Source of the DNA: Karstenula rhodostoma CBS 690.94
Lineage: Eukaryota > Ascomycota > Dothideomycetes > Pleosporales > Didymosphaeriaceae
Length of the DNA: 64,000 nucleotides
Assembly: GCA_010093485.1 (NCBI GenBank)
Contig: MU001501.1
Location: forward strand, 79,052 to 143,051
Direction of reading: 5' to 3'
This document shows, one piece after another, positions 20,518 to 31,036 of this stretch. The translations under genes and the position numbers were made by a program. The first letter of the stretch is position 1, and every line of letters starts with the position of its first letter. The notes below the pieces were generated by a model. The model was not told the DNA's origin. It made no database searches and worked only from the letters and a program-made list of their open reading frames with translations.

Positions 20518-21554
20518 TCAGACCTCCAAACTCTCTCCGCTGGTTTTCTCTGTGTCTTTGCCTTTAGGCACGATTTTCAACGAGAAGTCGACATGCGTGA
20601 CGCCCTGATGAATGCTGCTCGTACTCACAATGTCCACATCTGCGCAGACATACGGCGTTACATTCTCCTCCGTCAATCCTCCGCTGACCTCGACCAAGAA
20701 TGTCTTTCGTTCACCCGTGCCTTTTCCCCACTTCTCTTTAAGTTGAGCAGCTGCAGCCTTGACTCCGTCGGACGTGAAGTTGTCCAACATGACAATATCT
20801 GCGCCAGCCGCGATGGCTTCGTCTGCTTCTTCGTAGCTTTGGCACTCTACTTCCACCTTGATAGCGAAGCCACCGGCAGACTTGGCAGCTCGAACGGCGT
20901 TGGTAATGCTTCCTGCAGCGACGATGTGGTTGTCTTTAAGCATAGTCATAGCGGAGAGATCAACACGATGGGCATCCACACCACCAACAAGCATTCCGTA
21001 TTTTTCAACGAGCCTGAAGCCTGGCGTCGTCTTACGAGTCCCGGCGAGAATGTTAGGATATCCCGCTTCTCGCAGCATTCGAAGGAGGCGATTTGACTTG
21101 GTCGCTATGCCTGAGCATCGCGCAAGTGTGTTGAGGGCCACCCGTTCGCCAAGGAGCAACTTTCGTACTGGGCCGCGCACGGTAGCACAATGTTTGATGG
21201 GCTCGAAGTGCTCGCCTTCTTTCACATGCCACTCAACACTGCCAACTGTTAGCCACAGAAGTTCAAAGTAACAAGATTGCCACTCACGTGCAGTCAAGTT
21301 GCCGGAAGACCTCGTCGAAGAAAGGTACCCCTGCCACTATACCCTGTGGTCTTATCAGAGCGTTCCGATAGCATCCAGACAAGCCTTACCTCGCTCTTTC
21401 CCAGGAGCTTGGCTTCTGATATCTCTTCGCCTACCACGAAGCCGCCGTAGTCGAAACTTGGGGTGTCCTCCTCAAGCCACTCAGCGACCTGGCGCTTGTA
21501 CGTCTGCGGAAGCAAGTGCGCCACCGCTCCATGTGATGGTGCACCTTCGGACAT
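20518..21554 (-). CDS. BNA6: Nicotinate-nucleotide pyrophosphorylase, carboxylating (quinolinate phosphoribosyltransferase)
   Basis: Converts quinolinate and PRPP to nicotinate mononucleotide, CO2 and pyrophosphate, the step where de novo kynurenine-derived NAD synthesis joins the salvage route. Exons 21554-21390, 21343-21288 and 21238-20518 give 313 residues, near the usual 295. Seen in order: [106 protein letters not shown] and STSSIHQG. These include the Arg/Lys/His residues that bind quinolinate and phosphate. The C-terminus has a 15-residue polar extension. Neighbours upstream and downstream are described in the NAD finding. Confidence 0.95.
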
Positions 21555-23551
21555 TTTGGAACGAGCAATATCTCAAAGCTGTACTTGGGCCCTGCTGTAC
21601 GCAAAGAAGAACTGAGTGACGGTGGTTGTGGAACAGTGGCGCTGGTGATGCCGCTATTCGAGCTTTCCGAAAGCGGTTTGGCCCGTCACTAAGCGGGGCG
21701 GCCGCGGACCGAACTCCTCAGCGCGGCTCCCGCCTGATCTTCACATTACCCGCACAGCCTTACGCTCCACCAAGCCTGGGGTCTTTCAATCATGTCGCGT
21801 TCCTGGCCTGGATACATTCCTTCCGGTATCAATAGGCGATCCGAACCTCTTTACTATTGCAGCATCGGACCGTCTATGACAGCAACTGGCATGACAAACT
21901 GCCTCTCGGCAAGATCTACAGCAGTTGTTTTGTCCGCCATCACCTGGCTCGGCTATGACAAGTGATTGCTTCGAAGCTCCTCAAGCATCTCTCAAAAAGA
22001 TCTGCATAATACAGAGACCTTGAAAGTTTGCATCGAAAAATACGGTATTATCGACTGTGGAAACAGACACACGGACTAATGAATATGGCGAACCACAAAA
22101 CGATTTCTGTGGATTACTCGAAAGCTGTACGAAGTCTCTTGTTCCTGTTAAAGCGCGGTACGGAACGTAGGAAGTTGAGCATTCGGAGGTTTCTAATCAG
22201 GAGAGTCTGCATTCTCCAGAATCGACTCACCAAATCAAGGGCTGATAAGATGCACCATTCGCTCACTGTTTCTCGAAGTGCGATAGCAGTGAGGCATGCC
22301 TGATATGGACACCGATGATAGGAACCTTTTGAAACAAAACGTGGGAGATCTTGAACCTTTGGGAGTATACGACAAGAAGCCAATGCGTCGCCTTCTATCT
22401 AACACGACATCGCAAAAGAGGTAAGTAACGTGGAGGACCAAACATGTGGCGTTCAATGCATACATAAAGGTACTCTGCTCACGTTCGACTGCAGAACATC
22501 TCCTTGGACGGGCTATTGGGCCCGAATTGCGTCAATACGCGCCGCTAGATCTTTGCCTTTGCAGGGAGATAAGCCACGGATCAAGCAAGCGAACCGCGCG
22601 AGATGCAGGCTCGGCCGAGGCTAGTACTCCTTCCGAGGAGCTCACCGACTTGCGATGCATTCCAACCGGTCACCCTCCGTCGCAATCACAGTAGCGAAAA
22701 ATGCCGGTAGCCCTATCCGCAGAGGCAACAATATGGAGATCAGACGCAATATTACGCGACGCCGGCACATATTGGCATTGTAGCATGGCAAGCTATGGCG
22801 TTTTGAGGTAGAAGCGTACCAGGAAGCGGGGTCCGGTTCCTATCGAAGCTTTTGGGCAAATGCTTTGCACATGCACTGTTACGGTATACCCGGATATCTG
22901 GACGATTTATTATACTTCTGGATTTGTTCACTAGTGCCTCGCCCTTTGTTAGATTCATCATTCAACTCTAGGAGGCAATGATGAAGTCTCGTGCAGTTGC
23001 ATCATCTTTTCCCTCGTCCGTTCTGAACCTAACCTCCACCAAAGGGACTCGAGCATGTCCACTAGCGGAGTAGCAGAGTGGTTGCCGTTTATCTCCGCCC
23101 CCGCCCTGGGGTTTGGTGCGGAGGGTTTCACTCATCATACGGCAAAGCGGCACCGCTTAAAGGGGTTAACCCATGGCCCGTGGGTCTTTCCCCTGCCCTT
23201 TAACCATTCCGCGGGGACTATTCTCTCGCCATTATTGATTATTGTGTGCCTTGTGCGCTGACATTGATGTTTCGCCTGGTCACAGCCTGACATCCTTATT
23301 CCTCCGCGCACTCCACTCGGACTTCGTATTTGAGTCATGGTCCAAACAATTTGACGTTCCTACCATTGCGGCCGGCTACGTCCAACGAGAAACCGGCATG
23401 CGCTCAGGAAATTGCGCGTGAGAGAACCGAAGCACAATCAATCCACAGTCAACAAATAGTAAAAGCTAAGGTGTTCACGAGCTGCTTAAAGCGTCCAAAG
23501 TCCCGGCCATTATTGTAGCACTCCAATTCTTAACTGCGCCTCATCCTTATC
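21555..23551. other. Two-kilobase gene-free divergent region
   Basis: No convincing coding gene on either strand; frames are short and family-less. It contains the promoters of QPRTase (minus) and the DHA1 transporter (plus). A hairpin-capable patch lies at 23092-23122 (CTCCGC...GCGGAG) next to a tRNA A-box-like string, and the palindrome AAGCGGCACCGCTT lies near 23143-23156. No complete tRNA could be folded. Confidence 0.5.
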
Positions 23552-25349
23552 ATGGCGAAGCCGGAACTGTATCGACACCCAACACGCAGTGAAATCATCG
23601 AGCTCGCCGTAGCAGAAGGCCACGATGCCGATATCCCAAGCAACGCCGGCTCAATCTATCAAGTGCTCAGCCGTACAACCTCGCCTCGATCGGCGCGTCG
23701 TAATCACGAATCGGAAGAACTGTCGGCGGCAGCAATAGACAAGGACGTTGAGAAGGGCACTACGCCAAGATCAACATCCAGCGATGAAGAGGCTGTCGAC
23801 AGTAACGAAGAAGATCCGAACGTCGTATGGTGGGACGGCCCAGACGATCCACAAAACCCCATGAACTGGCCGAACACGAAAAAATGGGGGGCAGTGTGTC
23901 TAGTATCAGCAATCACGTTCCTGACGCCTCTCGCATCGAGCATGTTCGCGCCTGGTGTACCACAGGTTATGGCTGCGTTTGGTTCGACGAACGACATGCT
24001 AGAACAGTTCATGGTCTCGGTATACGTCTTGGGATTCGCATTCGGACCAATGAGTATGATTCCTCTGTGTGGCTCACTTGACTTTAACCAGACTAACAAG
24101 TGTAGTAATCGCACCGTTGTCGGAGATGTATGGGCGGCTACCATTGTACCACAGCTGCAATGCTTTGTTCGTAATCTTCAGCATTGCCGCTGCGGTGGCT
24201 TCAAATATGGCTCAGTTCGTCGTGTTCCGATTCCTTATGGGTTGTTTTGGGGGGGCGCCTTTGGTACTAGGTGGAGGTACCATCGCAGACTTGATCAGCA
24301 GAGAGCAGCGTGGTACTGCTATGGTGGTTTGGATGATGGGTCCCAGTGAGTAAGACGTACTCATGTTGCACATATCATACTAAGACATATCTAGCAATCG
24401 GTCCCTGCGTAGGCCCCATCATTGGCGGGTTCCTGACTGTTGCGAAGGGCTGGAGGTGGAACTTTTGGTTCGTCGCCATCGTCGTACGTAAGCTTTACCT
24501 TCATGGTCGATCGCCACTCACATGCAGCAGGCGGGTGCCTTAATGTTAGCGTCTGTCGTCCTCATGAAAGAGACCTCGGTCCCTGTGATTCTCGAGCGCA
24601 AAGCGAAACGTCTCCGCGCAGAGACCAACAACCCGAACCTACGCTCGAAACTCGCTTCTGATCTGTCTCCAGCAGACCTCTTCAAATTTTCCATCATCAG
24701 GCCGGCCAAGATGCTCACGCGCTCGACTATTTGCCTCGCCACGTCTGTGTACATGGCAGTCATGTATGCCTATCTGTATATCCTCTTCACAACCTTCACC
24801 GCCGTCTTCAAAACGCAGTATCACTGGAAAGGTGGTATCATTGGTCTATCGTTCATGGGTATTGGACTAGGCTCCTTGGCCGGCCAACTCACTTTCACCT
24901 ACTTTGGTAACAAGATTGTGAACAAACATATCGCGCGAGGCGACTTCCAGCCTGAACACCGTCTCTACTGCATGTGCGTCGGCGGATTCTGCATGCCAGT
25001 AGGCTTATTCTGGTACGGATGGAGCGTGCAAGAGACGACGCACTGGATCGTACCGATTCTCGGCACAGGACTCATCGGCTTCGGGCTGCTTATGACGTTC
25101 ATGCCGGCTACGACCTATCTCGTGGACGTCTTCACTGTGCATGCGGCGAGCGCCATGGCTGCGAGCACTGTGCTGCGTAGTCTGTTTGCAGCATTGATCC
25201 CACTGAGTAGCTCAAAGATGTATCAGGCGATGGGGTACGGATGGGGGAATTCGTTATTGGGATTCGTGAGCCTCGCACTCATACCGATCCCTTTCCTGTT
25301 CATGCGGTATGGGGAGGGTATCAGGGCGAGAAGTACTGTCAAGCTGTGA
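23552..25349 (+). CDS. MFS multidrug-type transporter, DHA1 (drug:H+ antiporter) family
   Basis: Exons 23552-24053, 24106-24345, 24395-24483 and 24528-25349 join in phase to about 550 residues. A long acidic/Ser-rich cytosolic N-terminus ends in [15 protein letters not shown], the typical DHA1 lead-in to helix 1. Then follow [30 protein letters not shown] (motif A region), [37 protein letters not shown] (motif C) and GWRWNFW. The C-half contains [13 protein letters not shown] [12 protein letters not shown]. Family members export toxic compounds or secondary metabolites at the plasma membrane. The last acceptor is a CAGCAG doublet, so two isoforms differing by one Gln are possible. Substrate unknown. 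Confidence 0.92.
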
Positions 25350-25693
25350 AGATGCCTTTGGCAGACACGACCACAATAGAACAATCGAACAACAAAAGCA
25401 GAGACGATGAGGCAGTCACTCGTCCTGTAAGGCTTGTACCTGCTATCGGTATGGTAGATACCAATTTAAGAATGCGTGCGTATTTGGTCCGGTCCGTAAC
25501 GGTTTCCTTTCGTGCTCGTTACATCATCAGAAACATCAGCGGGGCGGGAATACGAACTTCACGACCCAGTGGGAACTAAACCGGAAAGCGCTAGCCTTAT
25601 GCACAAGCAACACACCTCGGTACTTCATAACATCTGCCTTGTACAGGCTCGCTCAATACGCAGCAGCAAGTAACTTCTTTCTCACGAACGACC
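25350..25693. other. Interval between DHA1 transporter and oxidoreductase
   Basis: 344 bases, same-strand neighbours; no additional feature recognised. Confidence 0.5.
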
Positions 25694-26955
25694 ATGTCTC
25701 TCCCGCCTTCCAACACGTCTTTGACATACTCTTCGCCATCCGCCACGCCGCACCTCACTTATACACCTCTCAAGCCTCTCACGCCAAACCAACTCATCAT
25801 AAAAGTTTTCGCTGCTGCAGTAAACCCCTGCGACATCCAGCTATGGCACAGCCCGCTTGTCGGCTTGGGCCGGTTCGGACGCGAGGGCACCATGGGGTGG
25901 GACTATTCAGGCACAATCGCAGCTGTGGGAGACAAACTGAAAGGGGAGTGGGAAGTCGGCGATGAGGTTTTCGGGATGTGTGAAGGGCCTGTGAGTTATA
26001 GGCTGTTACGCTGCAGCCAGATAGGCAGAGATATGTGCGCAATGCTGACTGGAATAGGCTGCGCAAGGTACTTTCACGAAGTATCTCATCGTCTCAGACA
26101 AAGCGCCTATTGCGCGGAAACCAAAAGGCTGGACCTTCGAAGAAGCAGCTTCGGTTCCGCTTGTGACGCTGACTGCGTTTGCGTGCTTGGATCGATTGCC
26201 GCCTCTCAAGCCGACTGTTGCTCATCGGAGGGTTGTGGTGGCAGGTGCAAGCGGGGGAACTGGCATGTGGTGTGTGCAGCGTATGTCATGTCTTCTGGAT
26301 CCATAATGCCATTTCAGGCGACGAAAGGAGAAGCTATTAATGTGAAACAGTGGCAAAGAAGGTGTACAACTGCCACGTCCTAGCCATCTGCTCAGGCCGC
26401 AACGCAGAGTTCGTACGAGGACTGGGCGCAGACGATATCATCGACTACACTACATCGAATGTGCCTCAGGCTCTTCTGAACCATAGACCTAAGGGACTGA
26501 AGTTTGACTTGTACATTGACTGTGTGGGTGGTACGGAGATGTTCGGGAACTGGGTAAGATCTCACCCTCGGTATACTCGGCTCAGTTTACTTATCGTGGT
26601 TCAGAAAGAGATAATCCACAAAGAAGGCGCATACATCACCATCGTCGGCGATAAGACAAGCCGCACCGTGCCCGGTCCTCCTCTGACCTACTTCACGTAC
26701 CCCTCACAGATCTTCCGACACATGTGGAGCTGGATATCCGGGCCGCGCTATGCAGCTGTCATCCTGTACAACGAGTCCAAGTACCTGGAGCAGGTGGCGG
26801 ATCTGGCAGAGAAAGGAGAGGTTGGAGCTGTCGTGCAGGAGGTTATTGAGGGCATCTTGGACGAAGGGAAAGAGAAGCAAGCTTGGGAGCGCGCGAATGC
26901 ACTCCTAGAGGAAGGGAGGATACGAGGAAAAGTCGTGCTGAAGATACAAGACTGA
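25694..26955 (+). CDS. Zinc-independent medium-chain dehydrogenase/reductase (quinone oxidoreductase-like)
   Basis: Exons 25694-25990, 26058-26280, 26351-26553 and 26605-26955 are in phase and give 357 residues. The N-terminal GroES-like half has LIIKVFAAAVNPCDIQLW, GWDYSGTIAAVGD and WEVGDEVFG. The Rossmann half has VVVAGASGGTGMWCVQLAK, then VLAICSGRNAEFVRGLGADDIIDY and DLYIDCVGG, followed by AYITIVGDK. The Cys/His ligands for catalytic and structural zinc are absent, placing it with NADPH quinone reductase or RTN4IP1-like enzymes. It probably reduces activated C=C bonds or quinones; the substrate is unknown. It lies 344 bases downstream of the DHA1 transporter on the same strand. Confidence 0.9.
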
Positions 26956-28098
26956 TGGACTGGGCTTCAGGCTGGGTAACTGAAGCATCTTGAATTACAT
27001 ATACGGTTGCATTTTACTCCTTGTTAATGGCTAGCTCAGCATCCCTCTGGTGTATTGCATCCTCCCGCACATCCAGCCCATACATATGCCTTCCAGCCAT
27101 CCCTGTATCATGGTCATCGCGAAAAGCATCTTCTTCTTTTGATTCCATCCCTCAAACATCAGCCCGCTCGATTATGAGAGTGGAAACAGCCCCCGTAATA
27201 AGGCTGTACATGTGCATGGCCTATGCTACAATGCGCGAAGTGCATACTGCTACCTCCACTCTGTTCCATGGTATGGGAGTCGTTGAAGGGTATGACCGAG
27301 GAATGGGGGCTATGGGGGGATGATGACATGGTGGTGGTTGGGATGGAGAAGTAGTCAGTCTGGCATCTATACCATGGTTATTGTTCATTTGCGCGGTGAG
27401 TCTGTTGATATATTGCAAACCAAACGCAGGAAATGTGTATGTCTAGCAAACTGGAGACTAAATAAGCGAGTCTTAGATCAGGTTGTCGCGCAGTTTTGTC
27501 CGATTCTTTCTCATGATGATGTGGTCAGAATGGGCATGGGCATTTGTGCGGAAAATGCGTTTGCCATTGTGAGCATGATCATCTTCGATATGTGAGATTC
27601 TCGTGAGCGGGCCCAGGCCATCGAGAGGTAAATGATGTGTCCCGGCATTACTCGATTGTTAACTCTTCGTGCGCTTTTGCAAGCCGCGGCAAAACACAGT
27701 ACAAAAACGTGGTGGGGTGCCAAAACACAAATATTCCAAACAGCTTAGGAGGAAGGAGATTAGAAGTAAGTAATTGTCTGTTAGGTGAATATCGTGTTAG
27801 GTGTAAATTGTTGGGGGGCGGTTGCACGATGGTGCGTACCATCCAACCGTGGTATGGAAATGTCAACGCATCGTCTTGATCCACCGAGAAGTATAGATTT
27901 TTTCGAGAATCGCCATAAGAATCGATGTGCGCGCTGAAGCCTTAAGGCTAAAACTCTTCCTCCGATACACCGCTATAAGAACCCTTCTACTCTCCACTGT
28001 GCTCCAGAATCCCTCTCGCTCAACTTCTCGCTCAAACCAACCTCGATCTATCTGGCGCAGTCATTCCTGTTCTGGTCAGAGAAAAAGCCAAAGCTAGC
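26956..28098. other. Gene-free interval with right repeat copy
   Basis: About 1.1 kb without a supported gene. It contains the right copy of the 36-base repeat (listed separately). The stretch 27300-27620 is open in places but shows no family features. Confidence 0.5.
27665..27700 (-). repeat. 36-base dispersed repeat, right copy
   Basis: Reads CTTCGTGCGCTTTTGCAAG and ends AAAACACAGT on the plus strand; it is the reverse complement of 15453-15488 with one mismatch (T for C at the sixth base). Flanks differ. Confidence 0.75.
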
Positions 28099-29324
28099 AT
28101 GAAATTGATCTCTGTTCTCGCCCGTCTCTTGGGCTTTACGCTCATTCGCCAAGATTCCTTCATTGCCACAAATATGAAGCTGGCTGCGGCCGAAAAGGCA
28201 CGTGGAGATGCTTACAATTCTTCGGTTCATGGCGTGCAGACCATCCAGACTTGGTTCCAGATCATCTCTGAGGACTCGATGACTTTCCCAAGCAACGTCC
28301 GAGTAAGTGAGAAGATCCCTCAGATTCTGCCAATCTTGTGGAATTTGCAGCATCCTCGACTAATCTTGTACCTTGACCATGGAAAGCTGACCTTGTTGTG
28401 CAAATAGTATTCTGCCATCGAGGCGACTATGGCCCGCTTGAACGAAGCATTCGAGCCCGTTGGCTTCGCTTTCAACCTCACCGGAGTGACTCGTGTCATA
28501 GACAAGGAGCTCAAAAACTGGTCCGACTCCGACTCAACCCCACTAGCACGGGGTCACCGCCGTGGCGACTACACAACACTAAATGTGTTCGTGGTCCAAG
28601 ACATACCCACCACTAGCGAAGATCTGATTGCAGGCGTGAGTTTACACGGCCGCCCGCAAGCCCGTCCAGTACTAACTGTCCGCGCAGGTGTGCCACCTTC
28701 CGAGACACGACTCCACAGCTCTGAAAGAGGACTGCTGCGTGCTCACGGGTCAGTCGCACCAAGACCCCTTCCCAATCTGCAGTCGCTAAATCATCCAGCC
28801 TGGTCCCTGCCTAAGGAAAGATTCCAAACTGGACCCCATGGTGGGCGCGTTGGTAACACGGTCTTCCACGAAGTTGGCCACTGGCTAGGTCTCCGCCATA
28901 CTTTCACAGAAGGCGCAGGCGTCAACTGCGACAACGCCGACGATATGTACACCAGCGACGGCGTTGCCGACACACCGATCCATCTGAGACAACCTTTACT
29001 TGGCTTTGAACATGACTGCGGTGGTGAGCAGCCGAATACATGTCCAAAGCTCCCCGGCAAGGATCCCTGGCGTAACTACATGAGTAAGTGGATATCGTTC
29101 CTGGAGAGATTTCATTGTTTAACTGGCATGCAGATTACGTGAGTGACGAGTGTAAGTCTGAATTTACTCCGGGACAGATGGCGCGGATGCACAGCTGGTG
29201 GGCGGTCCGGCAGGATGTTGCTCGTCGCTATGCTCAGTCTGAGGCGACTTCTGCCTGGCCTGCATCTTTGACGTGGACAACTGTCCTGGTTGCTTGCATG
29301 ACCTCCGCTTTTATATGCATATGA
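28099..29324 (+). CDS. M43-type (pappalysin-like) zinc metalloprotease with possible GPI tail
   Basis: Exons 28099-28302, 28408-28635, 28688-28748, 28799-29083 and 29134-29324 join in phase to 322 residues. The zinc site HEVGHWLGLRH follows the metzincin pattern HExxHxxGxxH near residue 190. The downstream DGVADTP and NYMNYVSDEC (Met-turn region), and the Cys at VCHLP, are typical of secreted fungal M43 proteases. The N-terminus (MKLISVLARLLGFTLI) is a weak signal peptide. The last 25 residues are small residues followed by a hydrophobic tail (LTWTTVLVACMTSAFICI), compatible with GPI anchoring, which is unusual for the family. Exon 3 is only 61 bases and its donor (GTCAGT) is weaker than the others. 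Confidence 0.85.
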
Positions 29325-29547
29325 TGCGCATACTGGAAATCAGCTTCAAAGACAACGAGACCTCGATGTCACTCAACACACGCTGAACATCGCCAGTTCC
29401 GCGACCCCGCCCATCCCAGAACTTCTCGGAACTCCACCCGCATCCGGAGGGCCAGCATTTGACGTCGCGAAGTTCCAATCGCGATACAAGACGGTGCGCT
29501 GATACTCTCGGCATGACACCTCGCAACCACGCTCGTTGGATTGTTCA

Positions 29548-31036
29548 TCAAACCCTCCTCACCTCCCACTCCTTCGTCCAGACATCATACTCCAACCCAT
29601 ACACACTCGACCCCCCAGCCTCCCCCGGATACGCATGCGCCACAACAACATTCGGCTCGCCATAGTGCCCCATAAACTCCAGCTCTACCTTTACCGCCGC
29701 CCCTTCCTCCAGCTCCTCGCGCATACCCAGCACAAACGGCTCCGTCCGCACCGCCCTCCTACTCCCTTCTACTTTGACCGAGCGCAGGAAGGATGATGGC
29801 GTGTCATCTACATCGACGCCGGTGACGGTGAGCTGGTGGCGGTCGCGGCTCTGCGACGCCATGGCGATGATGAGGCGGCGGCGAAGGATGAAGGGCGGGA
29901 TGAGGATGCCCAGGTTCGCCATGACCTGCGTCATCAGATCGTCGGTGCGGGCGTGGATGCGCAGTTTCTCATCCGCGACGTCTTCGAGCGGCGTATCTTG
30001 TAGATTACAGATAGCCAATCTCCCTTTCTTGCTGCGCCCGACGCATTCGGGGATGGAGTTTGCGGGGGAGACGCGACACGAGGAGCCGAGCACGAGACAG
30101 AGGTCTGCTTTTTTGGCGTGTGTCGTCGCGCGCGTCATGGCGGTTTTCGGGAGCTGCTCGCCGAAGTTGATGATGGTGTCGTGGAGGGCGCCAGTGCAGC
30201 CGGGGACTGCGCATTTGCGCCCGGTGCGGTGGTCCGAGTAGGATTTGTCGTAGGATGAGACGGCGCGGAAGTCTGGAGAGGTCAGTCTGTCAGCGAGATC
30301 CGTGTGTTCTAGGGATAAAAGGAGTTCGTCGGCGTACCTCGTATGTACTCTTTCCCACAGTCCTTGCAGTACTCTCTATTACTGTTCCCGTGGAGCTCGG
30401 ATATCCGATCCTAATCGATCACCTCTTAGCACCCACCCATAAACTCGGTCATGTCAAGCATCCACGCGGTGTCAGCCCAAGGTATGCAGGGGCAGCAGCC
30501 CGCACCAAACAAACAATCCCCCAACGCATCGCGACGTAGGATTTTGTGTCGCCCACTGCACTCATGTACTCACTACACTGTCGCTCTCGAATTTCCATTT
30601 CAGCGATCGTCCCATTCCCATGCATTACAACAACCATCAACCTCGCGCTCGAAAACGCCGAAGAAGAAAAAAACGCAAAACCCACCGGCATAATCCCACT
30701 CCGCCGATGCAACCCATCACAATTCTGACTAACCACATACTTCAACAACCCCCTCTCCTGCAGCGCGACCAGCGCCATATGCGTCGTCGTCGGCACCGCA
30801 GTCAACGTCTTGCTCCCATCAAACGCCAGCTCTTTCCCCTGCGCGCGCTTCGTCCATGCGCCCTCGGGGCCCCTGAAGTCCGGGATGCCCGCGGACGTCG
30901 ACACCCCCGCGCCCGTGTACACGATGAAGTGCTTTGCGGTGCGGATGAGGGCGGCGAGCTGCGCGGCGACTGCGGTGGTTTGGGCTGGGGAGGAGAAGTG
31001 CTCTGTTTCTGCGATGGCGGGGGCGGTGAGGTCCAT
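29548..31036 (-). CDS. Sirtuin, NAD-dependent deacylase of the SIRT6/7-like class
   Basis: Removes acyl groups from lysines using NAD, probably on chromatin (family knowledge). Exons 31036-30686, 30410-30338 and 30272-29548 give 382 residues. Seen: GAGVSTSAGIPDFRGPEGAWT (NAD loop), VVSQNCDGLHRRSG, ISELHGN with the catalytic His, a zinc site of YCKDCG and KCAVPGC, NFGEQLP and LVLGSSCRVSPA. The GVWT-type loop and spacing point to class IV (SIRT6/7) rather than Hst1/Sir2. Intron 1 is 275 bases, long for this locus. After the core, about 150 residues form an added C-terminal region rich in beta-like segments (HQLTVTGVDVDD, VKVELEFMGHYGEP) with no recognised domain. Confidence 0.92.

Noticed and set aside
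23060..23140. tRNA or SINE-like segment (TAGCAGAGTGGTT resembles an A box)
   Set aside because: No acceptor stem pairs and the putative B box (GGTTTCACTC) deviates from GGTTCGANTCC, so no tRNA could be folded.
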